A DNA stretch of 64,000 nucleotides, taken from assembly GCA_025642075.2 (NCBI GenBank), contig JAODUO010001051.1:152001-216000 (forward strand), read 5' to 3'. A program made the position numbers and the translations under genes. Positions 34,401 through 49,300 of this stretch are shown one piece after another. This stretch comes from Ridgeia piscesae. Taxonomy: Eukaryota > Annelida > Polychaeta > Sabellida > Siboglinidae. How positions within the stretch are numbered: the first letter of the stretch is position 1; every line of letters begins with the position of its first letter. The notes beneath the pieces are model-generated. The model searched no databases. It worked only from the letters and a program-made list of their open reading frames with translations, and was not told the origin of the DNA.

Positions 34401-37400
34401 ACTGAGTACACTGAGTACACTGAGTACAGTGAGTACAGTGAGTACAGTGAGTACAGTGAGTAGGTAGGCCTGAACTCTGAAGCAGCATTAGATAGAGCTG
34501 GAGCACTGGTAGATGGAATTGCAACAATGGTAAACAAAGCAAGAGTAGCAGTAAGTCGAGCTGGAGCAGTAGTAAAGTACTGTAGTAGATAGAGCTGGAG
34601 CAGTAGTAAAGTACTGTAGTAGATAGAGCTGGAGCAGTAGTAAAGTACTGTAGTAGATAGAGCTGGAGCAGTAGTAAAGTACTGTAGTAGATAGAGCTGG
34701 AGCAGTAGTAAAGTACTGTAGTAGATAGAGCTGGAGCAGTAGTAAAGTACTGTAGTAGATAGAGCTGGAACAGTAGTAAAGTACTGTAGTAGATAGAGCT
34801 GGAGCAGTAGTAAAGTACTGTAGTAGATAGAGCTGGAGCAGTAGTAAAGTACTGTAGTAGATAGAGCTGGAGCAGTAGTAAAGTACTGTAGTAGATAGAG
34901 CTGGAGCAGTAGTAAAGTACTTTGTAGATAGAGCTGAGCAGTAGTAAAGTACTGTAGTAGATAGAGCTGAGCAGTAGTAAAGTACTGTAGTAGATAGAGC
35001 TGGACAGTAGTAAAGTACTGTAGTAGATAGAGCTGGAGCAGTAGTAAAGTACTGTAGTAGATAGAGCTGGAGCAGTAGTAAAGTACTGTAGTAGATAGAG
35101 CTGGAGCAGTAGTAAAGTACTGTAGTAGATAGAGCTGGAGCAGTAGTAAAGTACTGTAGTAGATAGAGCTAGAGCAGTAGTAAAGTACTGTGTAGATAGA
35201 TGAGATAGTAAAGTACTTTGTAGATAGAGCTGAGCAGTAGTAAAGTACTGTAGTAGATAGAGCTGGAGCAGTAGTAAAGTACTGTAGTAGATAGAGCTGG
35301 AGCAGTAGTAAAGTACTGTAGTAGATAGAGCTGGAGCAGTAGTAAAGTACTGTAGTAGATAGAGCTGGAGCAGTAGTAAAGTACTGTAGTAGATAGAGCT
35401 GGAGCAGTAGTAAAGTACTGTAGTAGATAGAGCTGGAGCAGTAGTAAAGTACTGTAGTAGATAGAGCTGGAGCAGTAGTAAAGTACTGTAGTAGATAGAG
35501 CTGGAGCAGTAGTAAAGTACTGTAGTAGATAGAGCTGGAGCAGTAGTAAAGTACTGTAGTAGATAGAGCTGGAGCAGTAGTAAAGTACTGTAGTAGATAG
35601 AGCTGGAGCAGTAGTAAAGTACTGTAGTAGATAGAGCTGGGAGTAATAGTAGTAATGAGCTGACAGTAGTAAAGTATGTAGTAGAAGAGCTGGAGCAGTG
35701 AAAGTACTGTAGTAGATAGAGCTGGAGCAGTAGTAAAGTACTGTAGTAGATAGAGCTAGAGCAGTAGTAAAGTACTGTAGTAGATAGAGCTGGAGCAGTA
35801 GTAAAGTACTGTAGTAGATAGAGCTGGAGCAGTAGTAAAGTACTGTAGTAGATAGAGCTGGAGCAGTAGTAAAGTACTGTAGTAGATAGAGCTAGAGCAG
35901 TAGTAAAGTACTGTAGTAGATAGAGCTGGAGCAGTAGTAAAGTACTGTAGTAGATAGAGCTGGAGCAGTAGTAAAGTACTGTAGTAGATAGAGCTGGAGC
36001 AGTAGTAAAGTACTGTAGTAGATAGAGCTGGAGCAGTAGTAAAGTACTGTAGTAGATAGAGCTGGAGCAGTAGTAAAGTACTGTAGTAGATAGAGCTGGA
36101 GCAGTAGTAAAGTACTGTAGTAGTAGAGCTGGAGCTAGTAAAATAGATATGTACAGTAGTAAGATTATGAGCTAGAGCAGTAGTAAAGTACTGTAGTAGA
36201 TAGAGCTGGAGCAGTAGTAAAGTACTGTAGTAGATAGAGCTAGAGCAGTAGTAAAGTACTGTAGTAGATAGAGCTGGAGCAGTAGTAAAGTACTGTAGTA
36301 GATAGAGCTAGAGCAGTAGTAAAGTACTGTAGTAGATAGAGCTGGAGCAGTAGTAAAGTACTGTAGTAGATAGAGCTAGAGCAGTAGTAAAGTACTGTAG
36401 TAGATAGAGCTGGAGCAGTAGTAAAGTACTGTAGTAGATAGAGCTGGAGCAGTAGTAAAGTACTGTAGTAGATAGAGCTGGAGCAGTAGTAAAGTACTGT
36501 AGTAGATAGAGCTGGAGCAGTAGTAAAGTACTGTAGTAGATAGAGCTGGAGCAGCAGTGGAGCTGGTGCGGTACCTCCGTGAGTCCATGAGTACCACACA
36601 TGTTCTGTCAGTTATATGTCAGCCACCACTTGGCCTTCATAGCCGATGACAGGTGGAATGTTGGGTGGTCAGTGTGACTGGTCAGATGAAACTGGTCCGT
36701 GTGAATGTCTGTTTTACATTCCCACATGAAGCTGGGGCCATGTGACTCCTTGTGTGGTCAGTGCATGGGTCACTCAGTGATGTGGTCAGTGCAGCAGGCT
36801 GATGGCAGGTATGAGGTATGAGTTAGGTCAGTGATGGAGGTGACATTCACACTGAATCAGTAAGACAGCTGAGTCGGTTGGTTATTAATAATATTATAGG
36901 AAATCAAGTACAATACTGGCACGATCCAAATTCTTTAACTTAGATAAAAGATGCCAATGTATGTGATGGACTCAGTGAAATAAAGTTTAGTTGTTTAATT
37001 TAATTGGTTTATCTGATTACAGGAAATTTATTTAACAGGGCACTTCATACGATGGATAAAATTAATGTATTTCATTCTAAATGTCAAACCGTCACACATG
37101 TACCAAATCAACCTATTTTTTAGAGGAGTCTTCATGACTGCAGTTGACATGTCAAGCAGGACAAAGTCCAGATCCAACTTCCACCAAGTGTGGGGAGGGT
37201 GGGCGGATGGGTGGGGGTGTCACCCTGGTCCACAAGGATGGGGTGACCTCAGTATTGGTAAGGTGACTGCACTAGTGGGGTGACAGGAAATTGCTGTTTG
37301 AATATGTCAAGTGTGTATGCTTGTACACATCTCTTCTGTAAACTGTCTCGTGGTTAGTCTGCCAGATTAGCCCATATCATAATCCATTGATGGTGTATGT

Positions 37401-40400
37401 ACACTGTAGTATGGTCTTCTACAGTGCATTGTCAATGGATACATTTGTCATGGAAGAGCACATCATAGAATAATAAATATGCTAATCTGGAGGCAGTGTA
37501 AATTAGTGCTCATTCGATAAGTGATATATTAAAGTATCACAATACTTTCAAAAGTTTGATACCAATACTTTATGAAATTACCATATTTGTTATAATATAT
37601 TAAACTTTTATACCTTCGATCTTTCGACACCCTTGATCCATTCAATACCTTCGATATTGCCAATGCTTTAGTTATCTATGATGTTCCAATATAAAAGCCA
37701 CTGGCACAGCGCCATTTGTGTGGGTTTCATGGCAAGAACAGGCCACGGAAACAAGTGGATAGATGACATGGCCTGACATGCTGTCAGATGCGATATTTGT
37801 CCATGAAATGTAAAGGTTTATAAACTGATGTCTATTTCCTCCCATGCCGTGAGGCACTTGTCTTTGACTTTGGCAGCAACAAACCTAATGTTAGTCATGC
37901 CTTTGTTTTCTGATAAGACAGGTGTGTAACAAAATTAACTTGCTCAGAGATGTTGCCTCCATGGAAAAATTGTTTAGTGAACACTAGAGACTGACAAGCT
38001 AACATACATTTTGATTTGTTGGGAAACGTTTTTTCCATATGCTGGCCCACATGTAGTTAGTGCTGCCAAACATCACATTTGTCAATGTCATTGATCTAGT
38101 GTTATATATATTTTTTAAATGGATTGATAAATACTAAAGTAACATCCATTTTAAATAAAGGCCTTCGTGGATTTATAGATATATTTTATTTTGGTGTATT
38201 ATACCATATTTGCTTGCTATTAAATATTCAGTGGAAATAAGTTTTTAGAGTATGTTTTCTTAATCTGTGACACATAATTATTAATTGGTGAAAACGTGTT
38301 AAAAATAATATGTTCTGAAAACTGCTTGTGGTATGCACCCTGGTGATTACATCATGACAGTAGGGTGACAGTTGACAGGGTGATGTCATCACATGCATCA
38401 TGTGACTGCACAATAACACCAGTCATATAGATGCCGTCTACAGTGATTCAACATTCCACAGTCCATACAGCAACATCTATATTTAGACCTGACTTCCCAG
38501 CAGACTTCTTTAAAGAGGTAAAGGTTGTCAACACTTCCACCAGAGCAGTTATCTATGTACCCCTACCGTAGATATAACTATGTGACCCCTACCCAGCCTG
38601 CAGGGGCCAACACACCTAGGTATAATATCCATGACGTGTATAATGTATATATATCCCCTCACCCTCACCTGGGGCAGGCTAGCAGTGGGGAAAGATGAAT
38701 TTCAAGAGTACTGATATCACACCCAGCTGTCAAAACAACCCCAAATTTAGAGCCTCCATTGCTAGTGAAACGAAAACAACCTACTTGCTTATGATGTAAA
38801 TCTGAGACTACACAGTTTGTTATTCAACTGGATATAAGTCACTATTACAGAACTAAAAAAATGACATGCTTTACAACTCAATGTAAGTGACTGGTTTGCC
38901 GTTACTGAACCAAAAAATGACAACGGCATGTTTCACAACTTGAGATATAGGCAGTTGTTCTGGTGTAGTGACCCACTGACGGGGTGGATGGTCAGGGAGA
39001 GGTGTCCATCCCCAGTGGCCCACTGACGGGTGGATGGTCAGGGAGAGGTCAGAGGTGTCCATCCCCAGTAGAAGTGTTGTACCACTCCCTTAGCTGACTA
39101 ACCTTTTATTCTGTCATTTTATTCATTGTGTACATAGCTACCTGCTAAAACTTGATACTCTTGATACTATACAATGAAGCTGGATGTGAACATGTCTCAT
39201 GATGGATGATACATCTATAACCTATTATCCAATATGGTAAATTAATTTTAAAGAACGATCGTTTCAAGATTATTGGTAAACTAATCTACCTATATCCGTG
39301 TTTAAAAAAATTCACGTTCATGCGAATACAGTGCTTGAAACAAATATTTCCAATCTGACTGCACTGCACTGCATTTCAAGTCAATCATTCATTCTAAGGC
39401 CTTTTTTGCCAATGTGAAATGTTACCATGGTAACATTGATGTCTGAAGCTAGCTGTGTCGTCACTGTTATATAGTGTTATGGCTGTGGTGGTCTCAGATG
39501 ACTAGACCAATCATTTGGGATGTTGTGTTTACATAGTTGGGGAGACTATCTTGATGTAATGCTATTGTCTGTACCTAATACTGTGTCGGCAACATCTGTG
39601 TCCAACCGTAGTTGTCGTTATTGTGTTAATGCTTGCATTCTTGTTTTGATAAATAATGCAACAATTATAACTGCGTTCTAATATCTCACTTAGTTGAGGG
39701 CCCATTTCCATCATGTGCAATTGATTGTCAAATATGGAGACATACAGCATTGCCACAATGTTATTGTTATGGTTAAAGAACTTGTAAAATGTTGCGACAT
39801 ATTTGTGTCCTTGAGTTTAGTTGTGACCATTTATCAGAGCAAACAAAAGGTGGTCATTATTTTGATTACTCTTGATCACACCTCTCACCTAGAACATAAT
39901 TGACAATATGATGTCTAAACAATATTGTGATTATGGATGGGGTTTGGGGATTGACAAAATGAAATTGTCACCTTGAAGTTGTCGGTCCCAAAAACGTGAG
40001 AGAAGGGATATAGAGCCTATCCTCCAATATGATGAACCTCTGTGACAAATTAACTGACAACTGTCCATGTGTGCGTAGCGAGTAAGACTATTGTATAACT
40101 GGACACGACCCCTGTCTAAAGCATTTTAATTCTGACATCCTTACTTTTGATTTGTTTATGTATTTAACACAGGAGTATTTTCACAGCACAAATCTGCAAA
40201 TGCACGCACGCACGCATGCACCACACACACACCACACACACACCACACACACACATAGACTGCCCACACACCACACACACACCACACACAGACACTGAAA
40301 ACCTGAGCACATTGCTTCTTTGACATGGCAATCATAGCACAATACACTATAGAAAGATTGTTGCTAGGTGTATTGTTGCTAAGTATGCGTGGCCTTCACA

Positions 40401-40845
40401 CAATGCAATGGCCGTGTCATGCTGTCGAGGTGTGCTGTTGCTGCTTCACCTGGTGTCTCACCAAAACTGTTGCTTACAGGGCTGCGAGGTCAGAGGTGTT
40501 GACAGAGGACCTACAGATGCTAGAGAAGCGAGTGGACCTGGTCAAGCAAGTATGTCACACCCTGGTGAAGAAACTACAGACTTGCAGTCAGTCGCAGTCG
40601 GGTGACTTTGAGAGGCGACTGGTAGGTGTGGCCAGGTCTTTATGCACGATGTACTTTAGCCGGTTGAAAAAATGTCCCAGTAAATGTGTGTCTGTGAACT
40701 TATATACATAGATGCTAATTAACATGTTAATATATAGGTCCAGCAATTCATAATATTTAATTGATGCATGTGTGTGTGCGTGTGCGTGTGCGTGTGCGTG
40801 TACGTGTACGTGTACATGTATATGTATATGTATATGTATTATATT

Positions 40846-40903
<58 letters not shown>

Positions 40904-43245
40904 GTGGGTGTGTCTCTAGATAAACCAGTGGGGTGACAGGGTGTCGTCTTTAGAACAAGGGTAGTTCATGTTAGTTCCTGTATAGTAAAATGGTGGGGTT
41001 AGACCCACTCCATGGACTGGTGCATGGTGATCTCAATAGCAGTGTAATTGTGTAGCAGTGTACTATATCGTCAGGACTAATTTGCTGCACTGCAGTGCAG
41101 AAAGAACTTGGAGCTGCCTTTGGGTGACCATAATTGAGAGGTGATTTTATTACCAAGGTTCCTGTAAACCAAGGTTCGGGTGTTTGTACTAAGTAGCATG
41201 GTGCAGTTTGATAAATTTACGAAGCACTTTTGTCCTGTTTTCAGTTATGTAAAAAAATATGTAACTGCTGATAGTTAAAAGTGAAAGAGGAAGTACCTAA
41301 AATATAATACACTGTCCTTGTCCCTGTTTTTTTTATACAAGTTGTTTCATGATATTAAATTATATTGTCTCATATTTCCAATAAATTCCTCCATGTTATG
41401 GCTGTTTTATTGACAAATTACAGATGTTTTACTCCCACTCTGGTTAGTTTGTAATATTATTTTATAAAGTATATTAAAAATCTTTAGTGAAAATAATAAT
41501 ACAGGCAAAAACCTTATAATAATAATAATACAATGCTCCCAGCCTGTATTTAATAAAGATGAATTTTCCCATCATGAGAGGTTGTTGAATGAATTCACAA
41601 GATATGGTTGTTGAATTAATTCACAAGATATGGAATCTGCGATTGAATGCTTTGTCTCTGTGGTGTGTATTGTGGTGTGTATTGTGGTGTGTATTGTGGT
41701 GTGTATTGTGGTGTGTGTTGTGATGTTTTGTGTCTAGTCTGTGGATTGTTCCATTACAGAAAAAGACCCCAGAGGCTAGTCTATACAACAGTATGATTGA
41801 GTCGGCGGCTCTCTTGGGAAACGACACGCTTCTGGGGTGAGATCTCAATTTATCTTGATAGTGTACAGAATTAGGCACTAGTTTTACTTAATTAATGCAT
41901 CATTTTTCCTTCCATTTATTTTCACAGTGTTGGGATTTGATCAGAATGTATTGATACTATGTTAGCAGGTGACAGTGGTGATATGTTAAAACCATTTAAT
42001 CATGAATTATTTTGTTGTAATGTTGCTCTTGTTCCAAGCTTGATCCAGTATATGGGGTAACTCAAATAATATTGATTGATATTGAACTAAAGTAATATGA
42101 ATGTGTTTTATCGGCTCAATGTGAAGTAGCACAGGGTTGTCATAATGTATCACTGGAACAGGAGAACACCAGGGCTTTATGCTGGGTAACAGTTTTGCCA
42201 GTCTGATAGTGGACCAGTCACAAATGTTTTTGTAGACAGGTGCATGTTAACCAAGTTGGTTAAACCAACAAGTCATTCGAGCTGTACCGGTTATATTATG
42301 ACCTGAAATGAACTTCAAACACACGTGTAACAAAACATTTCAAAGCACAACTGATATCTATAATATTTTAAAGACTTGCTCTTTTTTACACATCTGGTGA
42401 TATTTCTAATCATCCAAAATGTGTTTTACACATCCAAATGACGGGTGGGTGGCTCTACAGAAAGCTATGGTGAAACCTGTGCACGTGCACACTTCCTGGC
42501 AACACGATCACTGGCAAAGTTATGTTTTCTGGCCTAAGGCGGGCTAGAGGCAGAAAACCAAAGGATTATTTCCCTCGGTGCCATGGGTCTTGTGGAAATG
42601 TTCTGTGTTTTATGAGAATTATGACCATAGGTTTAGGTAATGTTACAAAGAATGACGGCGACATACCTTCAGTATGACTACAGTGTTACCCATTGCTCTG
42701 GGAAATACCTTGAGTTGATTTATACTCACACATTAAGCTCATGCTAACGCTAAGGCTATGGCTAAGAGAACAAACATTCATGGCTAAACAGAAGACTTCA
42801 AATGAGCTCCAAAACAATGTAGTGTAGCTTCTGACTGTGCCTGAAATGAGCAATATGCCTTGCACTGTTGCACGTACATAGATGTTCTCTCTACCTCTCA
42901 TGTTGTACACATTTCAGGCCAATGATTCAGCTATGTGGCAAGGCCCAGGGCGACCTTGCTCACTCACTCGTCAACTACGAGATGGCTGTTGAGACAAAGG
43001 TCATCTCACCCATCCAGCAGCTGCTTGAGGTTAGTGTCCCTCAACTACTCACCTGTGTGTGATGATAGTGTCCTTCAGAAGTTCACACACATAGCTGCTT
43101 GAGGTTAGTGTCTCTCAACTACTCACCTGTGTGTGTGTGTGATGATAGTGTCCTTCAGAAGTTCACACACATAGCTGCTTGAGGTTAGTGTCTCTCAACT
43201 ACTCACCTGTGTGTGCGTGTGCATGTGTGTGTTCGTGCGTGTTCA

Positions 43246-43297
<52 letters not shown>

Positions 43298-43323
43298 TAG
43301 TGTCCCTCAGCTACTCACCTGTG

Positions 43324-43379
<56 letters not shown>

Positions 43380-46300
43380 TGTGATATGATAGTATCCTTC
43401 AGAAGTTCAGACACATAGCTACTTGAGGTTAGTGTCCTCCAGCCAGGCAGCCACACAACTATGTGATGTTAGTGTCCTTCAGGCACATAGCTACTTCAGG
43501 TTAGTGTTCTTCATCCACAACTACTTAATTTTAGTGTCCTCTGGTCACACATCTACTCGATGATCGTGTGTACTCCAGTCGCACAGCTACTTGATGTTAG
43601 TGTCCCCAAGTCACCAAGCAACATGACATGATGTTAGTGTCCTCCATTCACACAGCTACTTGACACTTAGTGTCCTCCATTCACACAGCTACTTGACACT
43701 TAGTGTCCTCCAGTCACACAGCTACTTGACATTTAAAGTCCTCCAGTCACACAGCTACTTGACATTTAGTGTCCTCCAGTCACACAGCTACCTGACATTT
43801 AGTGTCCTCCAGTCACAGCTACTTGACATTTAGAGTCCTCCAGTCACACAGCTATTTGATGTTAGTGTCCTCCAGTCACACAGCTACTTGACATTTAGTG
43901 TCCTCCAGTCACAGCTACTTGACATTTAGAGTAGTCCAGTCACACAGCTATTTGATGTTAGTGTCCTCCAGTCACACAGCTACTTGACATTTAGTGTCCT
44001 CCAGTCACACAGCTACCTGACATTTAGTGTCCTCCAGTCACACAGCTACTTGACATTTGGTGTCCTCCAGTCACAGCTACCTGACATTTAGTGTCCTCCA
44101 GTCACAGCTACCTGACATTTAGTGTTCTCCAGTCACAGCTACTTGACATTTAGAGTAGTCCAGTCACACAGCTATTTGATGTTAGTGTCCTCCAGTCACA
44201 CAGCTACTTGACATTTAGTGTCCTCCAGTCACAGCTACCTGACATTTAGTGTCCTCCAGTCACAGCTACTTGACATTTAGTGTCCTCCAGTCACACAGCT
44301 ACCTGACATTTAGTGTCCTCCAGTCACAGCTACTTGACATTTAGTGTCCTCCAGTCACACAGCTACTTGACATTTGGTGTCCTCCAGTCACACAGCTACC
44401 TGACATTTAGTGTCCTCCAGTCACAGCTACTTGACATTTAGTGTCCTCCAGTCACACAGCTACTTGACATTTAGTGTCCTCCAGTCACAGCTACTTAACA
44501 TTTAGTGTCCTCCAGTCACACAGCTACCTGACATTTAGTGTCCTCCAGTCACAGCTACTTGACATTTAGTGTCCTCCAGTCACACAGCTACTTGACATTT
44601 AGTGTCCTCCAGTCACAGCTACTTAACATTTAGTGTCCTCCAGTCACACAGCTACCTGACCTTTAGTGTCCTCCAGTCACAGCTACTTGACATTTAGTGT
44701 CCTCCAGTCACACAGCTACTTGACATTTAGTGTCCTCCAGTCACACAGCTACTTGACATTTAGTGTCCTCCAGTCACAGCTACTTGACATTTAGTGTCCT
44801 CCAGTCACACAGCTACTTGACATTTAGTGTCCTCCAGTCACAGCTACTTAACATTTAGTGTCCTCCAGTCACACAGCTACCTGACATTTAGTGTCCTCCA
44901 GTCACACAGCTACCTGACCTTTAGTGTCCTCCAGTCACAGCTACCTGACATTTAGTGTCCTCCAGTCACACAGCTACCTGACATTTAGTGTCCTCTAGTC
45001 ACAGCTACCTGACATTTAGTGTCCTCCAGTCACACAGCTACTTGACATTTAGTGTCCTCCAGTCACACAGCTACCTGACATTTAGTGTCCTCCAGTCACA
45101 GCTACTTGACATTTAGTGTCCTCCAGTCACACAGCTACCTGACATTTAGTGTCCTCCAGTCACAGCTACTTGACATTTAGTGTCCTCCAGTCACACAGCT
45201 ACTTGACATTTGGTGTCCTCCAGTCACAGCTACTTGACATTTGGTGTCCTCCAGTCACACAGCTACTTGACATTTAGTGTCCTCCAGTCACACAGCTACC
45301 TGACCTTTAGTGTCCTCCAGTCACAGCTACTTGACATTTAGTGTCCTCCAGTCACACAGCTACTTGACATTTGGTGTCCTCCAGTCACAGCTACTTGACA
45401 TTTAGTGTCCTCCAGTCACAGCTACTTAACATTTAGTGTCCTCCAGTCACACAGATACTTGACATTTGGTGTCCTCCAGTCACAGCTACCTGACATTTAG
45501 TGTCCTCCAGTCACACAGCTACTTGACATTTAGTGTCCTCCAGTCACACAGCTACCTGACATTTAGTGTCCTCTAGTCACACAGCTACTTGACATTTGGT
45601 GTCCTCCAGTCACAGCTACTTGACATTTAGAGTCCAGTCACACAGCTATTTGATGTTAGTGTCCTCCAGTCACACAGCTACTTGACATTTAGAGTCCAGT
45701 CACACAGCTATTTGATGTTAGTGTCCTCCAATCAATTAGCTAATTGTAGTGGTGGGTGTCATTTAGCTACCTAGTACTAGTTTGAGGGTAATGTCCTTTG
45801 ATCATTCAGCTACTTCATATTAGTGTCCCTTCACACACATGTTCATGGTTGGTGTTCTTCAGTCACTCAGCTATGTGTCGTTAATGCCCTTCAATCACAC
45901 GTCTAGTCGTCAGGAAGTGACTGCGTTAAACGCGCATATAAACACTTGTTGTGTCGGTTGTTTCTAGAATGAGATTCCCACAATACAGAAACTGCGCAAA
46001 CAGTTGACCCGTCTCACACTGGACATGGACTCTGTGAGAACCAGGTAGGTCACTGGGTGTGAGGTGGACGATCAAAATTACTTTTGAACTTTCAGTTTGT
46101 TAGATCAGTATCTGGGCACTGTAAGTCGAAACAGATAATACAATTGTGTAAAGTTGTGTTGGAACACAGTTTTCTTTTCAGACAGCAAAACCTTTTAGTA
46201 TCACAAGAAAAACTGTTTAAGAAAATGTAAACAATGATCAACAAATGACATATTTCATGATTACAATGCAGTTGTTGGTTTGTTAAGGAAAGCATATTAG

Positions 46301-49300
46301 TGAAGTTGTTCACTGGATGTAGTTGTGGCTATGTGGATGTAGATGTAGTTGTGGCTATGTGGATGTGTGCCTGCTGTGACGTGTTCACTAGATGTAGTTG
46401 TGGCTATGTGGATGTGTGCCTGCTGTGAAGTGTAGGACAGTTGCTGTCAGTCGCCTATTGACTGGTGTCTGTAGGTACCAGACGGCTGCACGACAGACTC
46501 AGGGCTCGGGCAGTCTGGGAGCGTCCACTACAAAGGCAGACAGCATCAGAGATGAACTGGACGAGGCATGCACCAAAGTACAGCAGTGCAGGGTAGGTGG
46601 ATGGATGGGGGGTGGGTGGATAGGGTGGGGTAAGGTGATAGGGTTGGGAGGGGTGAAGGGTGGGTAGGTGGAAAGGTTGAGTTAAATTGATATGGTTGTT
46701 AGGTTGATGGGTGGGTAGTGGTGTCTGTCGATGGGGTTGGTTTGGTTGATGGATGGATTAATGGTGGCATTAGATTGATGGATGGGATATAATAATGGGT
46801 TGGGATGGGTTGGGATGGGATGGGATGGGTTGGGTTGGGTTGGGTTGGGTTGGGTTTGGGTTGGGTTGGGTTGGGTTGGGTTGGGTTGGGTTGGGTTGGG
46901 TTGGGTTTGGGTTGGGTTGATAGAGTGGGATAGAATGACGGGTTGGGTTGATAGGGTGGGTGAGTTGATAAGGTGAGGTCTGTTGATAGGATGGGATATG
47001 TTGCTAGGCTGACGTTGGTAGACGTAACAGGATGGATTGAATGAAACTAACAGTTTGAGGCAGGAAGGCTACAAAGTGGCAGTGTTGTGAGCTGTATGCT
47101 TAATGTATTGCTTATACAATCTGAACAATTTAGTATCTACTATTGATTAACTGTTTTATTATACAATTCTAATTAAAATATTTATACACTATATTTTAAC
47201 TGCATTATGCAATGTATTAGGTAAACTAGTCAATTGTTTGATATGTCTACACTCTACATTATGTTCTATGTTAACAATCATGACCCTTGGGAAATTAAAA
47301 TGGGTATTTTATAAGGTTATCGTGAATAAATACTGTTTATTATTATTAGTGTCAATTACTTTACAAATACATTTCTTTTTTTAACTCTTTGATAGAAATC
47401 TCTGTAGTGCTGTAATGTGCTGCGGAATGATTATAGTTGCCAGATTTATGGTGCAGAATGTTTTTGTCAGATTATTATTATATTTTATGCTAGCAAACAG
47501 AAGCGTGTCTATTGAGAGGTGAGTTGTAATGGGCAGACTGTCCTCGTACTGATGCTCTCTCACTCACAGTGTCGTGTCTGTCTCACAGGACCAGTTGGCC
47601 ACAGAGATGTACAACTTCGTGGCTCGGGAGTCAGAATACAGCGAGTTACTCATCGAGGTGAGTAACTCATCAGTCTACCTACGGGTCACATGTCTACCTA
47701 CTTGTCACATATCTAACTCACTGGTCACATGTCTACCTACTTGTCACATGATTGAATGAGGTTCTGTTGTATGCATTAACATGGGTAGGGCACTGGACTA
47801 TCTGTTGAAAGAACTCAGGTGCAGGTCCTCTGGCTATAGTGTTCACAGTGTTCAGTAAGTTTGGCTGCAGATCACTCTGTATAATAAATAGTTGGCTATT
47901 GACACAAGATGCACATGCACGTAAAGACATGTGCATACACGCAGGCAGCATGCATGCATGCAACACACACAAACACATATACACATGAATAATCTTCATG
48001 CAATAATTGGTACATAGCTAAAACTTCATTGAGAGGTTGACTGGAAATGATGCTAAATGAAAATAATTTCTCCATAGTTCTCAGTTCCCTTCATGAGACC
48101 CTCGCCTGTACATATGTGTGCTTACTCAGCTTTCTTTGTAAATGGTGAGGTTGATTAGTGTTTACACCATGCATAGTTGTTATTGTTTTCTACTTTCTAC
48201 CAACTCACACCCCTCTCTCCAACCTCTACCTAACTACCCTCACCTCACACCCCTCTCCACCCTCTACCCAACCACCCCCATCTCACACCCCTCTCTCCAC
48301 CCTCTACCCAACCACCCCACCTCACACCCCTCTCTCCACCCTCTACCCAACCACCCCCACCTCACACCCCTCTCCACCCTCTACCCAACCACCCCCATCT
48401 CACACCCCTCTCTCCACCCTCTACCCAACTACCCCCACCTCACACCCCTCTCCACCCTCTACCCAACCACCCCCATCTCACACCCCTCTCTCCACCCTCT
48501 ACCTAACCACCCCATCTCACACCCCTCTCTCCACCCTCTACCCAACCACCCCCATCTCACACCCTCTCTCCACCCTCTACCCAACTACCCCCACCTCACA
48601 CCCCTCTCCACCCTCTACCAACACCCCCATCTCACACCCCTCTCTCCACCCTCTACCTCAACCACCTCTCACCCTCACCCACACCCCCTCTCTCCACCCT
48701 CTACCCAACTACCCTCACCTCACACCCCTCTCCACCCTCTACCCAACCACCCCCATCTCACACCCCTCTCTCCACCCTCTACCCAACTACCCTCACCTCA
48801 CACCCCTCTCTCCACCCTCTACCCAACTACCCCCACCTCACACCCCTCTCTCCACCCTCTACCCAACTACCTTCACCTCACACCCCTCTCTCCACCCTCT
48901 ACCCAACTACCTTCACCTCACACCCCTCTCTCCACCCTCTACCCAACTACCTTCACCTCACACCCCTCTCTCCACCCTCTACCCAACTACCTTCACCTCA
49001 CACCCCTCTCTCCACCCTCTACCCAACTACCTTCACCTCACACCCCTCTCTCCACCCTCTACCCAACTACCTTCACCTCACACCCCTCTCTCCACCCTCT
49101 ACCCAACTACCTTCACCTCACACCCCTCTCCACCCTCTACCCAACTACCTTCACCTCACACCCCTCTCTCCACCCTCTACCCAACTCCCCTTCACCTCAC
49201 ACCCCTCTCTCCACCCTCTACCCAACTACCCCACCTCACACCCCTCTCTCCACCCTCTACCCAACCACCCCCACCTCACACCCCTCCCCCCCCACCCACT

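Noticed and set aside
33749..34537. Thr/Ser/Ala-rich minus-strand ORF (mucin-like) and Val/Asp-rich plus-strand ORF
   Set aside because: Both are translations of the 21/24-bp repeat in an intron. There is no signal peptide or unique flanking domain.
46795..46925. Interstitial telomere repeat
   Set aside because: The unit is TTGGG/ATGGG, not TTAGGG or TTAGG, and it is a plain intronic microsatellite.
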